Source: Lachnospiraceae bacterium NK4A144
GTDB taxonomy: Bacteria > Bacillota > Clostridia > Lachnospirales > Lachnospiraceae
NCBI GenBank assembly: GCA_000424365.1
Contig: AUJT01000001.1
Span: 402,112-466,111, forward strand
Length of the DNA stretch: 64,000 nucleotides
Reading direction: 5' to 3'
The translations under genes were made by a program, and so were the position numbers. Each line of letters opens with the position of its first letter. The first letter of the stretch is position 1. Shown piece after piece: positions 8,721 to 16,848 of this stretch. The notes beneath the pieces are model-generated. The model was not told where the DNA came from and searched no databases. It saw only the letters and a program-made list of their open reading frames with translations.

Positions 8721-8802
8721 CTAGACTCGATAAGACCTCGCCAAGCGAACTTGCATAGCACGCACTAAGCTCGAAAATACCTCGCTAAGTGCTCCGCATA
8801 AC
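8721..8802. repeat. Two imperfect direct repeats beside a terminator
   Basis: Two units (8721-8759 and 8765-8802) share the pattern CTA, CTCGA, ACCTCGC, AAG, GCATA with about a 44-bp period. They sit in the gap between the convergent permease and secreted-protein genes. No open frame or known function. Confidence 0.5.
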
Positions 8803-8834
8803 AAAAAGAATCCGGAATTTCCGGATTCTTTTTT
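8803..8834. terminator. Bidirectional terminator between convergent genes
   Basis: A near-perfect palindrome (AAAAAGAATCCGG / CCGGATTCTTTTT) gives a U-tract on both strands and lies between a plus-strand and a minus-strand gene end. Confidence 0.9.
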
Positions 8835-8844
8835 CATCTTATCG

Positions 8845-10047
8845 CTATCTCATTTCCACAAGTTTGAGCGTTTTCCTACGCTTTTTGAAATGTTCCGTGT
8901 CAAGAACGCCAAACCAAACATTTCCATCATTATCGATAAAACCTGCAGTTCCACTCTCGCACCAGTTAAAATCACATTTATGAAGACCAGTCTTCACACT
9001 GTAATCCTTATCAAAGGTAATTTCCTGCACTTCACTGCGATTTACCGGAAAATACATTTTTTCTTCCGAATCATCCGAGATCGCGGGAGCCGCTTCTCTT
9101 ACAAAAGCTTCGAGACCTCTTATCTTTTTTATGATCGTTCCATTCCTGTCGATCAGAATGATCATTCCCTCTCCGGAAGTAGTTGTGAGATTTATCACAA
9201 AGATTCCTCTGTGTTTTAAGTAACTCACATTATACGTGTAATAGCGCACATTAATGTCTTTTAATTCTTCTACGACCGAATTGCCGGAAACCTTTTCAAG
9301 CTGACGCTTATCGGGATCATAAAGTGCATAACAAAGCCTGGAATACGTCTCCCCGACAACATATCGCTGCCACACAAGAAGAGCCTTTGAATCTGACGCA
9401 GCCAATATTGGCCACCAATCGCGGGTAGACTCGGATTTTGCAACAGGTATCGTCACCATATGGTCACCATCTGAGTCCATTGACGTCACATAGACATCAT
9501 CACCGGTACCCAGATTATCTACGCCTCCGCCATCTACCCATCCTTCACTCCAGAAGACAACATGGTGATCATCCGTACTGGCAGCGTGACCGGAATGCCC
9601 TCCAAGTGCAATGTCTGACGGATATTTCTTTATCCGTTTCATATGTTTACCGTAGAGCACAAAACGCTGAGCCAGTTCAAAGTCACCGGCATCATTTCCA
9701 TCTTCAAAAGTCACGATCATTTTGCCGTCAGATGAATATGAAGCGCTGGAAGGTTCCTGCGCTTCATCTGCTTTAACTATTCTTTTTACACCGCCGATCT
9801 TTGGATTATTCAGATTTATTTTTGCTCTGTATACGTCGTGTGTCCAGCTTCCGTCAGAGGCGATGCCCAATTTACACGCATCAGACCATATCAGATAGCT
9901 TTTTTCCGTATACGGATCTTTTACATAGCTGATACCATGCGCATACTGCCTGAGATCATCTTCGCCAGCGTAAATAGTGCCGGACAATGCCTCAATTCCG
10001 CATAATACAAACAAACCAGCTATGATCCATTTTTTCATTAAACTCAT
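8845..10047 (-). CDS. Hypothetical secreted protein, possibly beta-propeller
   Basis: No family is recognised. The 400-residue product starts with a signal peptide (MKKWIIAGLFVLCG..., likely cleaved near residue 27 after IYA), so it is exported. The rest is rich in short strands with repeated patterns of the type 'SDGKMIVTFEDG', 'DDHHVVFWSEG', 'DSKALLVWQRY', 'DNDGNVWFGV', spaced by some 40-60 residues, which is what beta-propeller blades look like; this is inference. It is the last gene of a four-gene unit with an RsbW-like kinase, a STAS protein and a GHKL-like protein, 15 bp after the latter, an odd combination of an exported protein with a cytoplasmic switch. Confidence 0.75.
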   Translation of the reverse strand: MSLMKKWIIAGLFVLCGIEALSGTIYAGEDDLRQYAHGISYVKDPYTEKSYLIWSDACKLGIASDGSWTHDVYRAKINLNNPKIGGVKRIVKADEAQEPSSASYSSDGKMIVTFEDGNDAGDFELAQRFVLYGKHMKRIKKYPSDIALGGHSGHAASTDDHHVVFWSEGWVDGGGVDNLGTGDDVYVTSMDSDGDHMVTIPVAKSESTRDWWPILAASDSKALLVWQRYVVGETYSRLCYALYDPDKRQLEKVSGNSVVEELKDINVRYYTYNVSYLKHRGIFVINLTTTSGEGMIILIDRNGTIIKKIRGLEAFVREAAPAISDDSEEKMYFPVNRSEVQEITFDKDYSVKTGLHKCDFNWCESGTAGFIDNDGNVWFGVLDTEHFKKRRKTLKLVEMR

Positions 10048-10062
10048 TACAACACAAATATC

Positions 10063-10695
10063 CTACTTCGCAATTATCGTCATCTCTACACGGTCTTTTT
10101 TTACACCGACCGTAACATCCTTTGCGATACTTGCGACAATTGATTTTTCCAACTCATCCCAAGCCTGTTTTGCAGGCTTGTCCTCATCATCAGCATTTTC
10201 CAGCTGCTCTTTATAGCTGTTAAGTGACCATACAAGCTGCTGTCCCATGGCAGGTAATTCGCCCATGAGTCCAAAACCCATGTACGCATAGGAAACGCTT
10301 CCGCCATCATATTTTTGCTGAAGTGACATTACTTCATCATAATTCAGCAGACCGTTTTCGATGATCTCACTGATTTTTCCCATAAAACCCTTTACTGACG
10401 CATTTTTACCGGATGAAGATACTGATAAGAGTTCATCCTTTTTGGTCATGTTCATGTCAGTTTTGGCACTAAGTCTGACCTTATATTCGTCGCCGTCCTG
10501 TTCGAGCCAGAAAAGAGCCTGAAACTCACCTGCCATTGCCCGAACCATTCCTATGGTTTCCTCGGCAATAAGGCGCAGATGGATCGCTTTTTTTCTGTCC
10601 AGACCCTGTTTACTGATAAATTCATCAGCCATTTTCAGGGCTTCTGAAGCCTTGGCATCCGAGTTATTAACAAATACCCTGCTGGTAGATTCCAT
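10063..10695 (-). CDS. Uncharacterised protein with a GHKL/RsbW-like N-terminal segment
   Basis: The 210-residue product has HLRLIAEETIGMVRAM (near residues 40-54), which resembles the N-box helix of RsbW/SpoIIAB-type ATPases (L.AEE...N), but Asn is replaced and the G1 (DxGxG) and G2 glycine motifs are not visible. The closing strand VEMTIIAK also resembles that fold. Between them lies a segment, LLSVSSSGKNASVKGFMGKI, followed by an Asp/Glu-rich helix. It may be a degenerate ATPase that works as a binding partner. Position after the STAS antagonist supports a part in that partner-switch module. Strong ribosome site GGGGGAG before the ATG. Function unknown. Confidence 0.75.
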   Translation of the reverse strand: MESTSRVFVNNSDAKASEALKMADEFISKQGLDRKKAIHLRLIAEETIGMVRAMAGEFQALFWLEQDGDEYKVRLSAKTDMNMTKKDELLSVSSSGKNASVKGFMGKISEIIENGLLNYDEVMSLQQKYDGGSVSYAYMGFGLMGELPAMGQQLVWSLNSYKEQLENADDEDKPAKQAWDELEKSIVASIAKDVTVGVKKDRVEMTIIAK

Positions 10696-10734
10696 AATAC
10701 TCCCCCTTTTGCAATCAAATACCGCCAGATTTTT

Positions 10735-11031
10735 TTACTCTATGACCAATATATCTGCAAATCCTGTTACTTCAAAGATTTCCATTACTTCTTCAGAAAC
10801 ATTTTTTACGATCATACCGCCCTTTTTGCTCATTTTTTTCTGCGCAGACAGAAGAACCCTTAATCCCGCACTTGAAATGTACTCAAGTTTTTCCATGTCA
10901 AATGTAAGCTTTTCCTTATCCTCAAGCCCCGAAGCCAACTGTTCTTCGAGTTCAGGCGCTGTGATAGTATCAAGTCTTCCTGCCAAAGAGATCACTAATT
11001 CGTTTCCATTTTCCTGCTTATCAATTTTCAT
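10735..11031 (-). CDS. STAS-domain anti-anti-sigma factor (SpoIIAA/RsbV-like)
   Basis: The protein is 98 residues from the ATG at 11031 (AGGGG 5 nt upstream); a longer start at 11049 adds six residues without a better site. It is a single STAS domain with the hallmark D...LEYISSAGLRVLL segment near residues 46-60, in which the first Ser of SSAG is the residue phosphorylated by the partner kinase in SpoIIAA and RsbV. In its unphosphorylated state it would bind the kinase and free a sigma factor or other target. The kinase gene lies 26 bp upstream. No sigma factor or PP2C phosphatase is in this operon. Confidence 0.92.
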   Translation of the reverse strand: MKIDKQENGNELVISLAGRLDTITAPELEEQLASGLEDKEKLTFDMEKLEYISSAGLRVLLSAQKKMSKKGGMIVKNVSEEVMEIFEVTGFADILVIE

Positions 11032-11057
11032 ATGCTCCCCTTTCTGCACTTTGGACT

Positions 11058-11489
11058 TTATTTAATGCCAAATGCTTTAGCAATTGTTAATATATTTTGA
11101 CCATCTTTATGTTCATAATGAACTTCATCCATGGTCTGTTTGACAAGGAAGATTCCAAGTCCTCCAATTTCCCGTTCTTCTGCTGGTAATGTAATATCAG
11201 GCTCTTTATTTTTCAACGGGTCATACGGAATCCCCTTATCTATGAAAGAGAGACTGATCTTATCAAGCTCTCTATTCATTTCAAGTTTTAAGATAACCAT
11301 ACCTGTTGCAGGTGCATAGGCATAACTCGCGATATTAACAAATATTTCTTCAACTGCAACATTTATCTGTTTTTGAATTTTTGACGGACACTTCGCATCA
11401 TTAAGATGCTTATCAACAAAAAGTTGAACCGTTGGCAGATTTTCAACCTCTGCTTCCAGTTCCAGTTCATCAATATCTATACCGCACAT
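11058..11489 (-). CDS. RsbW-like serine kinase / anti-sigma ATPase
   Basis: The 143-residue GHKL ATPase shows the N box (VAVEEIFVNIASYAY near residues 46-60), the G1 box (DKGIPYDP), and the G2 box (GGLGIFLVKQTMD), all intact, so it should bind ATP-Mg. Such proteins phosphorylate the STAS antagonist and sequester a target, classically a sigma factor. It is the first gene of the operon kinase-STAS-GHKL-like-secreted protein. The AGGAAGG ribosome site is well placed. Because no sigma factor is adjacent, the target could be elsewhere or be something other than sigma; the ECF sigma gene at 54.7 kb is not an evident partner. Confidence 0.92.
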   Translation of the reverse strand: MCGIDIDELELEAEVENLPTVQLFVDKHLNDAKCPSKIQKQINVAVEEIFVNIASYAYAPATGMVILKLEMNRELDKISLSFIDKGIPYDPLKNKEPDITLPAEEREIGGLGIFLVKQTMDEVHYEHKDGQNILTIAKAFGIK

Positions 11490-11716
11490 ACCTTCCTTTC
11501 CATAGGAACATCCTAATTAAAAATGGGAATTCAACAAAATTTCCTATAAGTCAAAAAAGTATCCAACCAAAACATACCCGATAAATATCAATAATGGTAT
11601 TTATCAGATATGCCGGCTGAATACTTTCAGGTTATCTTATGTGATTTACTTATTTCGTTGATAACTCCCACTCAAACTCCCCCAAGTTATATTGCTACGT
11701 CCAACAAAACTAAGAT

Positions 11717-12379
11717 TTATTCTAATCCTTCAAACGATTTTTTTCCACCTGATTTTTCAAAATCTTCGATAAACTGGATAATAAGATTTACTGTACCATC
11801 AATACCGAGAACGGATGAATCAACAGAAAGGTCATATGTACCTGTATGTCCCCATTTTCTTGAAGAATAGTAATCGTAATAACTCTTCCTCTGCTTATCC
11901 TTTTTGTTGATCATATTACGTGCTTTTTCAGGAGTCGTAATATCATCAAAACGCTTCATTATACGCTTTATCCTGGACTCTATCTTGCCGTAGATAAATA
12001 TGTTCAGCACATTCGGCATATCCTGAAGAGCATAATCTGCACAACGTCCGACTATTACACAAGGACCATCCTTTGCAATATTCTTTATAGCATCAAACTG
12101 TGCCAAGAAAACCTTATGACTTACAGGCATATCCATATATGCGGAATTATTGTAGCCAAAAGAATATGTATCCATAACGAGATTATATAAAAATGAACTT
12201 GTTGGTCTCTCATCATGGTTTTCAAAGACCTCTTCGCAAAGTCCGCTTTCCTTTGCAACTCTTGCAAGCAATTCTTTGTCATAGCATTTTATGCCAAAGT
12301 GTTCTGCAAGCTTCTCGCCTATCTCACGTCCACCTGAACCGAACTCACGACCAATCGTTATAATAGTATTCATAAGCAC
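11717..12379 (-). CDS. Cytidylate kinase-like protein (Cytidylate_kin2 family)
   Basis: The 220-residue P-loop protein begins TIITIGREFGSGGREIGEKLAEHFG, where the loop is GREFGSGG, the form seen in the cytidylate kinase-like family common in Lachnospiraceae. Further points are YDKELL near residue 35, VIVGRCADY near residue 110 and a basic lid-like stretch (RIKRIMKRFD, then KDKQRKSYYDYY). It may phosphorylate CMP or another nucleotide, but these proteins are distinct from Cmk and the substrate is unproven. The best-spaced start is GTG at 12379 (AGGAAGG 9 nt upstream); ATG at 12373 is possible. It stands between two operons, with an unremarkable 227-bp AT-rich gap downstream. Confidence 0.85.
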   Translation of the reverse strand: MLMNTIITIGREFGSGGREIGEKLAEHFGIKCYDKELLARVAKESGLCEEVFENHDERPTSSFLYNLVMDTYSFGYNNSAYMDMPVSHKVFLAQFDAIKNIAKDGPCVIVGRCADYALQDMPNVLNIFIYGKIESRIKRIMKRFDDITTPEKARNMINKKDKQRKSYYDYYSSRKWGHTGTYDLSVDSSVLGIDGTVNLIIQFIEDFEKSGGKKSFEGLE

Positions 12380-12488
12380 TCACCATGCCCTTCCTAATTT
12401 CCAAAACATCATTCCGGAAATTGATTTGTACATATTATACCATACATCGCTTGTTCTTTGTTGCCACTTTTGTACATTTTTATTCTAA

Positions 12489-13421
12489 TCAGCCTTTTCC
12501 TCGTAAACCATTAAGAATCTTCTCAAAATACTCCGGCAGCGGCGCATTTACTTCTACATACTCACCTGTTGTCGGCTGTGTGAATCCCAATGTCATTGCG
12601 TGAAGAGTCTGGCCTTCTGTATGCCATGGCGACTTTCCACTGCTGTAAACATCATCACCAACTATCGGGTGGCCGATCTTTGCCATATGTACACGGATCT
12701 GATGCGTCCTGCCTGTTTCAAGTTCACACTCAACATACGTATGATTCTGAAACTGTTCGAGCACATGATAATGTGTAACTGCCCTCTTTCCGCCCTGCTG
12801 AACAACGGACATCTTTTTTCTGTCCTTTGGATTACGTCCGATAGGAGCATCAACAATACCGTCTTCGGATATACGTCCGTTTACGATCGCACGATAGCGG
12901 CGGGTGATCGAATGATCCTTTAACTGGGCCGCAAGTGATCGGTGGGCATTGTCATTTTTACAAATGATAAGTGATCCGGTCGTGTCACGATCTATCCGAT
13001 GCACGATACCGGGTCTTAGCACACCATTAATACCCGACAGATCACTGCAATGATACAGGATAGCATTCACAAGTGTTCCGCTGTAATGACCGGGGGCAGG
13101 ATGAACGACCATTCCCTTTGGTTTATTCACCACTATTACATCCTGATCTTCATAGAGAATAGAGAGCGGGATGTTTTCAGGCTTTATCTCAGGCGCCTCA
13201 GCCGGCGGCAGGATAAAGGAAACCTCATCATCCTCGTGTACCGCTGTTTTTGGTTTTTTAACAACTTCGGAATTGATCGTTACTCCGCCGTCGGCTATTA
13301 TTTTTGAAATATAGCTTCTGGAAACGCGATCATATGCATTTGCTATGCATTTATCTACTCGCACACCGTCCTGTTCAGGTGTTACTGTAAACAGAAAAAG
13401 TTCTCCTGTTTTTTCTTCCAT
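12489..13421 (-). CDS. rluD: Ribosomal large subunit pseudouridine synthase (RluD family)
   Basis: The 310-residue protein has an N-terminal S4 RNA-binding domain (residues about 18-75) and the RluA-type catalytic domain. The signature HRIDRDTTG holds the catalytic Asp144. Later motifs (RYRAIV, GRTHQIRVHMA, HPIVGDDVY) are intact. It isomerises uridines in 23S rRNA; RluA and RluC relatives look alike, so the exact sites are not certain. It lies four bases after lspA, the pairing found in most Firmicutes, and is the last gene of the sepF-aroB-lspA unit. Confidence 0.93.
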   Translation of the reverse strand: MEEKTGELFLFTVTPEQDGVRVDKCIANAYDRVSRSYISKIIADGGVTINSEVVKKPKTAVHEDDEVSFILPPAEAPEIKPENIPLSILYEDQDVIVVNKPKGMVVHPAPGHYSGTLVNAILYHCSDLSGINGVLRPGIVHRIDRDTTGSLIICKNDNAHRSLAAQLKDHSITRRYRAIVNGRISEDGIVDAPIGRNPKDRKKMSVVQQGGKRAVTHYHVLEQFQNHTYVECELETGRTHQIRVHMAKIGHPIVGDDVYSSGKSPWHTEGQTLHAMTLGFTQPTTGEYVEVNAPLPEYFEKILNGLRGKG

Positions 13422-13424
13422 GTA

Positions 13425-14006
13425 TTACTTTTCCTTCTTTGAAGTTTTTTCAGCTTCTTCTTTCTCAGCCTCAGTAAGGAATGATGAGTGGATCTTGAAT
13501 TTTCGTGCTTTTTTAAGATCCAGATCGTCGTCCTTATAGACAAAAAGAAATAGAACAACAAGCGCAGCGGCAGATACGGTCACATACATATCAGCCACAT
13601 TAAATATCGGAAAATTGATGCAGATAACATATATGAAATCCACAACATAATTAAGATTTACCCTGTCGATCATATTTCCGGCAGCTCCGGCTGTCATAAG
13701 GCAAAGAAAGAATCTGAGAATACGATATTTCTTTGTAGCAGGGATAAGGAAAAGGAGTACCAGCATCGCCAGTATAAAAACTCCTCCTATGATCACGAAA
13801 AAGAGTTTCTGATTCTGCAGCATTCCAAATGCCGCCCCTCTGTTTTCCAGATACTCCAAAACCAGATATCCGGGAACTATCTGAACCGGCGCATTACCCA
13901 TGAGATTTGAGACAGCCATCTGTTTTGTAAACTGGTCAAGCCACACAAGTGCTCCCATAAAGATCATGTCCAAGATAAAAAATAATATGTTATGTGGTTT
14001 TTTCAT
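13425..14006 (-). CDS. lspA: Lipoprotein signal peptidase (signal peptidase II)
   Basis: The 193-residue membrane protease removes signal peptides from prolipoproteins such as the several lipoproteins in this window. Four hydrophobic helices are visible. The catalytic aspartates lie in GAAGNMIDRV and FNVADMYV; ENRGAAFGM, another family motif, is present. A charged tail of some 30 residues (KKARKF... to EKTSKKEK) extends beyond the usual length of about 160. Ten bases separate it from aroB. Confidence 0.96.
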   Translation of the reverse strand: MKKPHNILFFILDMIFMGALVWLDQFTKQMAVSNLMGNAPVQIVPGYLVLEYLENRGAAFGMLQNQKLFFVIIGGVFILAMLVLLFLIPATKKYRILRFFLCLMTAGAAGNMIDRVNLNYVVDFIYVICINFPIFNVADMYVTVSAAALVVLFLFVYKDDDLDLKKARKFKIHSSFLTEAEKEEAEKTSKKEK

Positions 14007-14016
14007 TTTACATCCC

Positions 14017-15120
14017 TCAATCTAATTTGATTATCATATTCTGCAATGCATCGAGCATTTCTTCATCTGTAACCGTCGTATCGATGACAGCCTTGCCCGG
14101 CTTTTTAAGCAGGATAAACTTAACCTTTTTTCCGTCCATTTTTTTGTCGGACTTTGATATTTCCAAAATCTTATTTACATCTGCATCATCTGGGAGCGTT
14201 ATCGGAAGACCGAACGGTACAAACATATCACGGATCTCATAAAATTCCATATCACTGAGATTCCCCCTCTTATATGAGATCCATGCTGCTGCGATAGATC
14301 CAAGCGCCACGCACTCTCCATGAGTAAATGAGAAATTCATATATTTCTCAATCGCATGTCCGAGCGTATGACCAAAGTTAAGGACCGCACGAACGCCCTG
14401 CTCAGTGGGGTCCTCCTCAACAACAGCCGCCTTTATCTCACAGCTCCTTGCTATCATATGTTCAAGCACTTCCGGTTCTCTGTCTGTGATCTCATTGAAA
14501 TTATTTACGAGCCAGCTGTAATACTCCTCATCACGAATAAGACCATGCTTTAATATTTCTCCCATTCCGGAAGAAAACTCACGTCCGGGAAGAGTCTTTA
14601 ACACAGACATGTTCATATATACCAGAGACGGCTGATGAAAGGCACCAACCATATTTTTGTAGGCATCAAAGTCTACACCTGTCTTTCCACCTATGGAGCT
14701 GTCTGTCTGAGACAAAAGAGTGGTCGGAACCTGGATAAACTTTATCCCTCTAAGATAGACCGATGATGCAAATCCTGCAAGATCACCAACCACACCACCA
14801 CCAAGTGCAATTATGAAATCCTTACGGTCAAAGTGAGATGAAATGAGCTTTACAAGTACAGTTCTTACTGTATTAAGCGTTTTATTTTCCTCACCGGCCG
14901 GAATCTGCATTGCATATACTTCACTAAATACAGGAGTGATCTTTTCCGTAACTTCCTGTAAATACAATGGTCCTACATTTGAATCCGTGACGATCAGGCA
15001 CTTTCGTCCCTCAACCGGAAGCTTGGATATTTCTTCCGCAAGCTTCTCAAAATCAGATTCGATCACTATTTCATATGCATCACCTGATACGGTTTTTGCA
15101 ACGTTGACTCTCTCAGACAT
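14017..15120 (-). CDS. aroB: 3-dehydroquinate synthase
   Basis: The 367-residue enzyme makes 3-dehydroquinate from DAHP, the second step of the shikimate pathway. The NAD-binding motif GGGVVGDLAGF (near residue 107) and the metal-binding residues in GEILKHG, NFGHTLGHAIEK and HGECVALG are all seen. Length is typical. Unusually it sits between sepF and lspA, where clostridia usually keep yggT, ylmH and divIVA. AAAGGA precedes the ATG. A strong terminator between sepF and aroB suggests that aroB-lspA-rluD expression needs read-through or an internal promoter. Confidence 0.97.
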   Translation of the reverse strand: MSERVNVAKTVSGDAYEIVIESDFEKLAEEISKLPVEGRKCLIVTDSNVGPLYLQEVTEKITPVFSEVYAMQIPAGEENKTLNTVRTVLVKLISSHFDRKDFIIALGGGVVGDLAGFASSVYLRGIKFIQVPTTLLSQTDSSIGGKTGVDFDAYKNMVGAFHQPSLVYMNMSVLKTLPGREFSSGMGEILKHGLIRDEEYYSWLVNNFNEITDREPEVLEHMIARSCEIKAAVVEEDPTEQGVRAVLNFGHTLGHAIEKYMNFSFTHGECVALGSIAAAWISYKRGNLSDMEFYEIRDMFVPFGLPITLPDDADVNKILEISKSDKKMDGKKVKFILLKKPGKAVIDTTVTDEEMLDALQNMIIKLD

Positions 15121-15152
15121 TTGAATATCCTTTCACGCTCTTTTGCCGAAAA

Positions 15153-15178
15153 AAGGCGGGGCTTTACGGCCCCGCCTT
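15153..15178 (-). terminator. Rho-independent terminator after sepF
   Basis: A GC-rich 10-bp stem (AAGGCGGGGC/GCCCCGCCTT) begins 22 bases after the sepF stop and is followed on the minus strand by six U. Confidence 0.88.
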
Positions 15179-15200
15179 AACAGCGATTACATTAACTGAA

Positions 15201-15710
15201 TTACATTCTGCCAACTACTGCCTGTAAATCAAAAGCTTCCTGCATTACATCGCCCTGATTTTCTCCGGAAAGCTCTACACTTCTGGGAGCTATAACAAAG
15301 ATATAATTTGATATCTTCAAAATGTGTCCCTTAAGTGCATAGCAGGCACCGGATACCTGATCGATGATCTTCTGTGCAAGATCCTCATTGATTCCCTCAA
15401 GATTAAGTACAACCGTTCTATCTGAAAGAAGAGCATCCATGATATCGCATGATTCATCTGCTGTCTTAGGCTTAAACATGCAGATCTCACGATCACTGCT
15501 GTCAGATCTCTTTCTTGCCTGACGTATCGGCATGATCTTGCTCTTGGAACTTCTCGGTTCCTCTTCCTTTATTTCATCCTTTTTTGAGAAAAAACGTCTG
15601 GGCTGTGCAGGCTCTTCATCCTCATCATAGAATTCATCATCATCGTAATCGTAATCTTCGTCCTCATCTTCAATATTCATTGCATGAACAAGCTTGTCTA
15701 ATAATCCCAT
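15201..15710 (-). CDS. sepF: Cell division protein SepF
   Basis: The 169-residue protein begins with a short amphipathic helix (MGLLDKLVHAM), which in SepF binds the membrane. Next comes an acidic, poorly ordered linker (residues 13-70), then the SepF core from about residue 75, with VVLNLEGINEDLAQKIIDQVSGACYALKGHILKISNYIFVIAP-like pattern (described, not quoted in full). SepF tethers FtsZ to the membrane and lines up FtsZ filaments. It follows yggS by 53 bp, the normal order. A GAGGAGGG ribosome site precedes the ATG. Confidence 0.96.
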   Translation of the reverse strand: MGLLDKLVHAMNIEDEDEDYDYDDDEFYDEDEEPAQPRRFFSKKDEIKEEEPRSSKSKIMPIRQARKRSDSSDREICMFKPKTADESCDIMDALLSDRTVVLNLEGINEDLAQKIIDQVSGACYALKGHILKISNYIFVIAPRSVELSGENQGDVMQEAFDLQAVVGRM

Positions 15711-15763
15711 ACTTTTTCCCTCCTCGAAGCTCTTGTCACACCGGTGGGTCTTTTCCTGCCGGC

Positions 15764-16474
15764 TCAGATTCTGTAGTTACGTACGCCAAAAATACCGGTC
15801 CCAACACGAACCATTGTAGCGCCCTCTTCAATCGCTACCTGATAATCCCCAGTCATGCCCATTGACAATACGCTCATGTCAATATTATGACCTTTATCCA
15901 AATTTATGTCAACAGCTTTCTGTCGCATCTTAGCAAAAAAATGTCTATTATCTTCGGGATTTTCCACGTTCGGAGCAATACACATAAGTCCATGTACAGA
16001 AATATTTGGTAAACTGATTATTTTGTCAACCAGTTCTGTCACCTTATCATATGGTATACCAAATTTTGTCTCCTCATCACCGATATTGATCTCCACAAGG
16101 ATATTTGCCGTACAGTTTTTCTTTACCGCCTGCTTACTTATTTCCTGAGCAAGTTCATATGAATCAACTCCATGGATCAGATAAGCCTTGTCAACAATAT
16201 ACTTAACCTTGTTTCTCTGCAGATGTCCTATCATATGCCAGTGAATATCTTTTGGCATCTGCTCGTACTTATCAACGAGCTCCTGCACTTTATTTTCGCC
16301 AAATTCACGTATCCCGGCATTATAGGCATCCATTAAGAGCGATACCGGTTTCGTCTTGCTGACTGCGATAAGAGTTACTTCACTCCTGTCGCGCCCGGCT
16401 TTTTCACAGGCTGACTGAATATTACTTTCAGTCAGTCTGAGGTTCTCGACTACATTTACTGCTTCGTCACTCAT
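15764..16474 (-). CDS. yggS: YggS-type PLP homeostasis protein
   Basis: The 236-residue single-domain PLP-binding barrel resembles the N-terminal domain of alanine racemase but lacks racemase activity in studied members; it helps hold PLP and amino-acid pools in balance. Lys40 in AVSKTKP forms the Schiff base. Other family motifs are FGENKVQEL, WHMIGHLQRNK, SMGMTGDYQVAIEEG and VRVGTGIFG. A GAGGA ribosome site precedes the ATG. It lies next to sepF, as in most Firmicutes and Actinobacteria. Confidence 0.96.
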   Translation of the reverse strand: MSDEAVNVVENLRLTESNIQSACEKAGRDRSEVTLIAVSKTKPVSLLMDAYNAGIREFGENKVQELVDKYEQMPKDIHWHMIGHLQRNKVKYIVDKAYLIHGVDSYELAQEISKQAVKKNCTANILVEINIGDEETKFGIPYDKVTELVDKIISLPNISVHGLMCIAPNVENPEDNRHFFAKMRQKAVDINLDKGHNIDMSVLSMGMTGDYQVAIEEGATMVRVGTGIFGVRNYRI

Positions 16475-16554
16475 GTCAAGTCCTCTTTTCTGATCCTGCG
16501 GTGTTGTTGATCGATCTTTTGCTCATTATTGATGACACGGTTTCCAAATATTGA

Positions 16555-16700
16555 GTTACTGTTCACTCGCTTCCAGCTCGCTCACGTAACGGATTTTGCC
16601 AATTAAATCGCCTACGGCGATGGGCAAAATCCAATGGCTTTTCATCTTTCTTGGTCGTAAACTCCGCAGCGTAGTGCTCCGTTTACGTGTGAACTGTTAC
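16555..16700 (-). repeat. Long palindromic intergenic element, copy B
   Basis: This lies in a 374-base gap between yggS and the HlyD-like gene. On the minus strand the core begins GTAACAGTTCA and ends TGAACAGTAAC; its first stem is CGTAAAC/GTTTACG and its second is ATTTTGCC/GGCAAAAT with CGCC/GGCG inside. Outside the core, weakened outer arms remain: GATGACACGG at 16531 and CACCTGTCATCAT near 16746. The rest of the gap is AT-rich and holds nothing else that I can identify. Confidence 0.8.
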
Positions 16701-16848
16701 AATATTGATCACTCTTATTCAGGCACATTCAGATTAATATTGTTCACCTGTCATCATCATATTGTTATACCGCATTTTTTTGTTTAATACCACAAATTTT
16801 TGTTAAAGTAGTTATGAATACTTTCTTAAGATGCGGGTCTGTTCCGGT

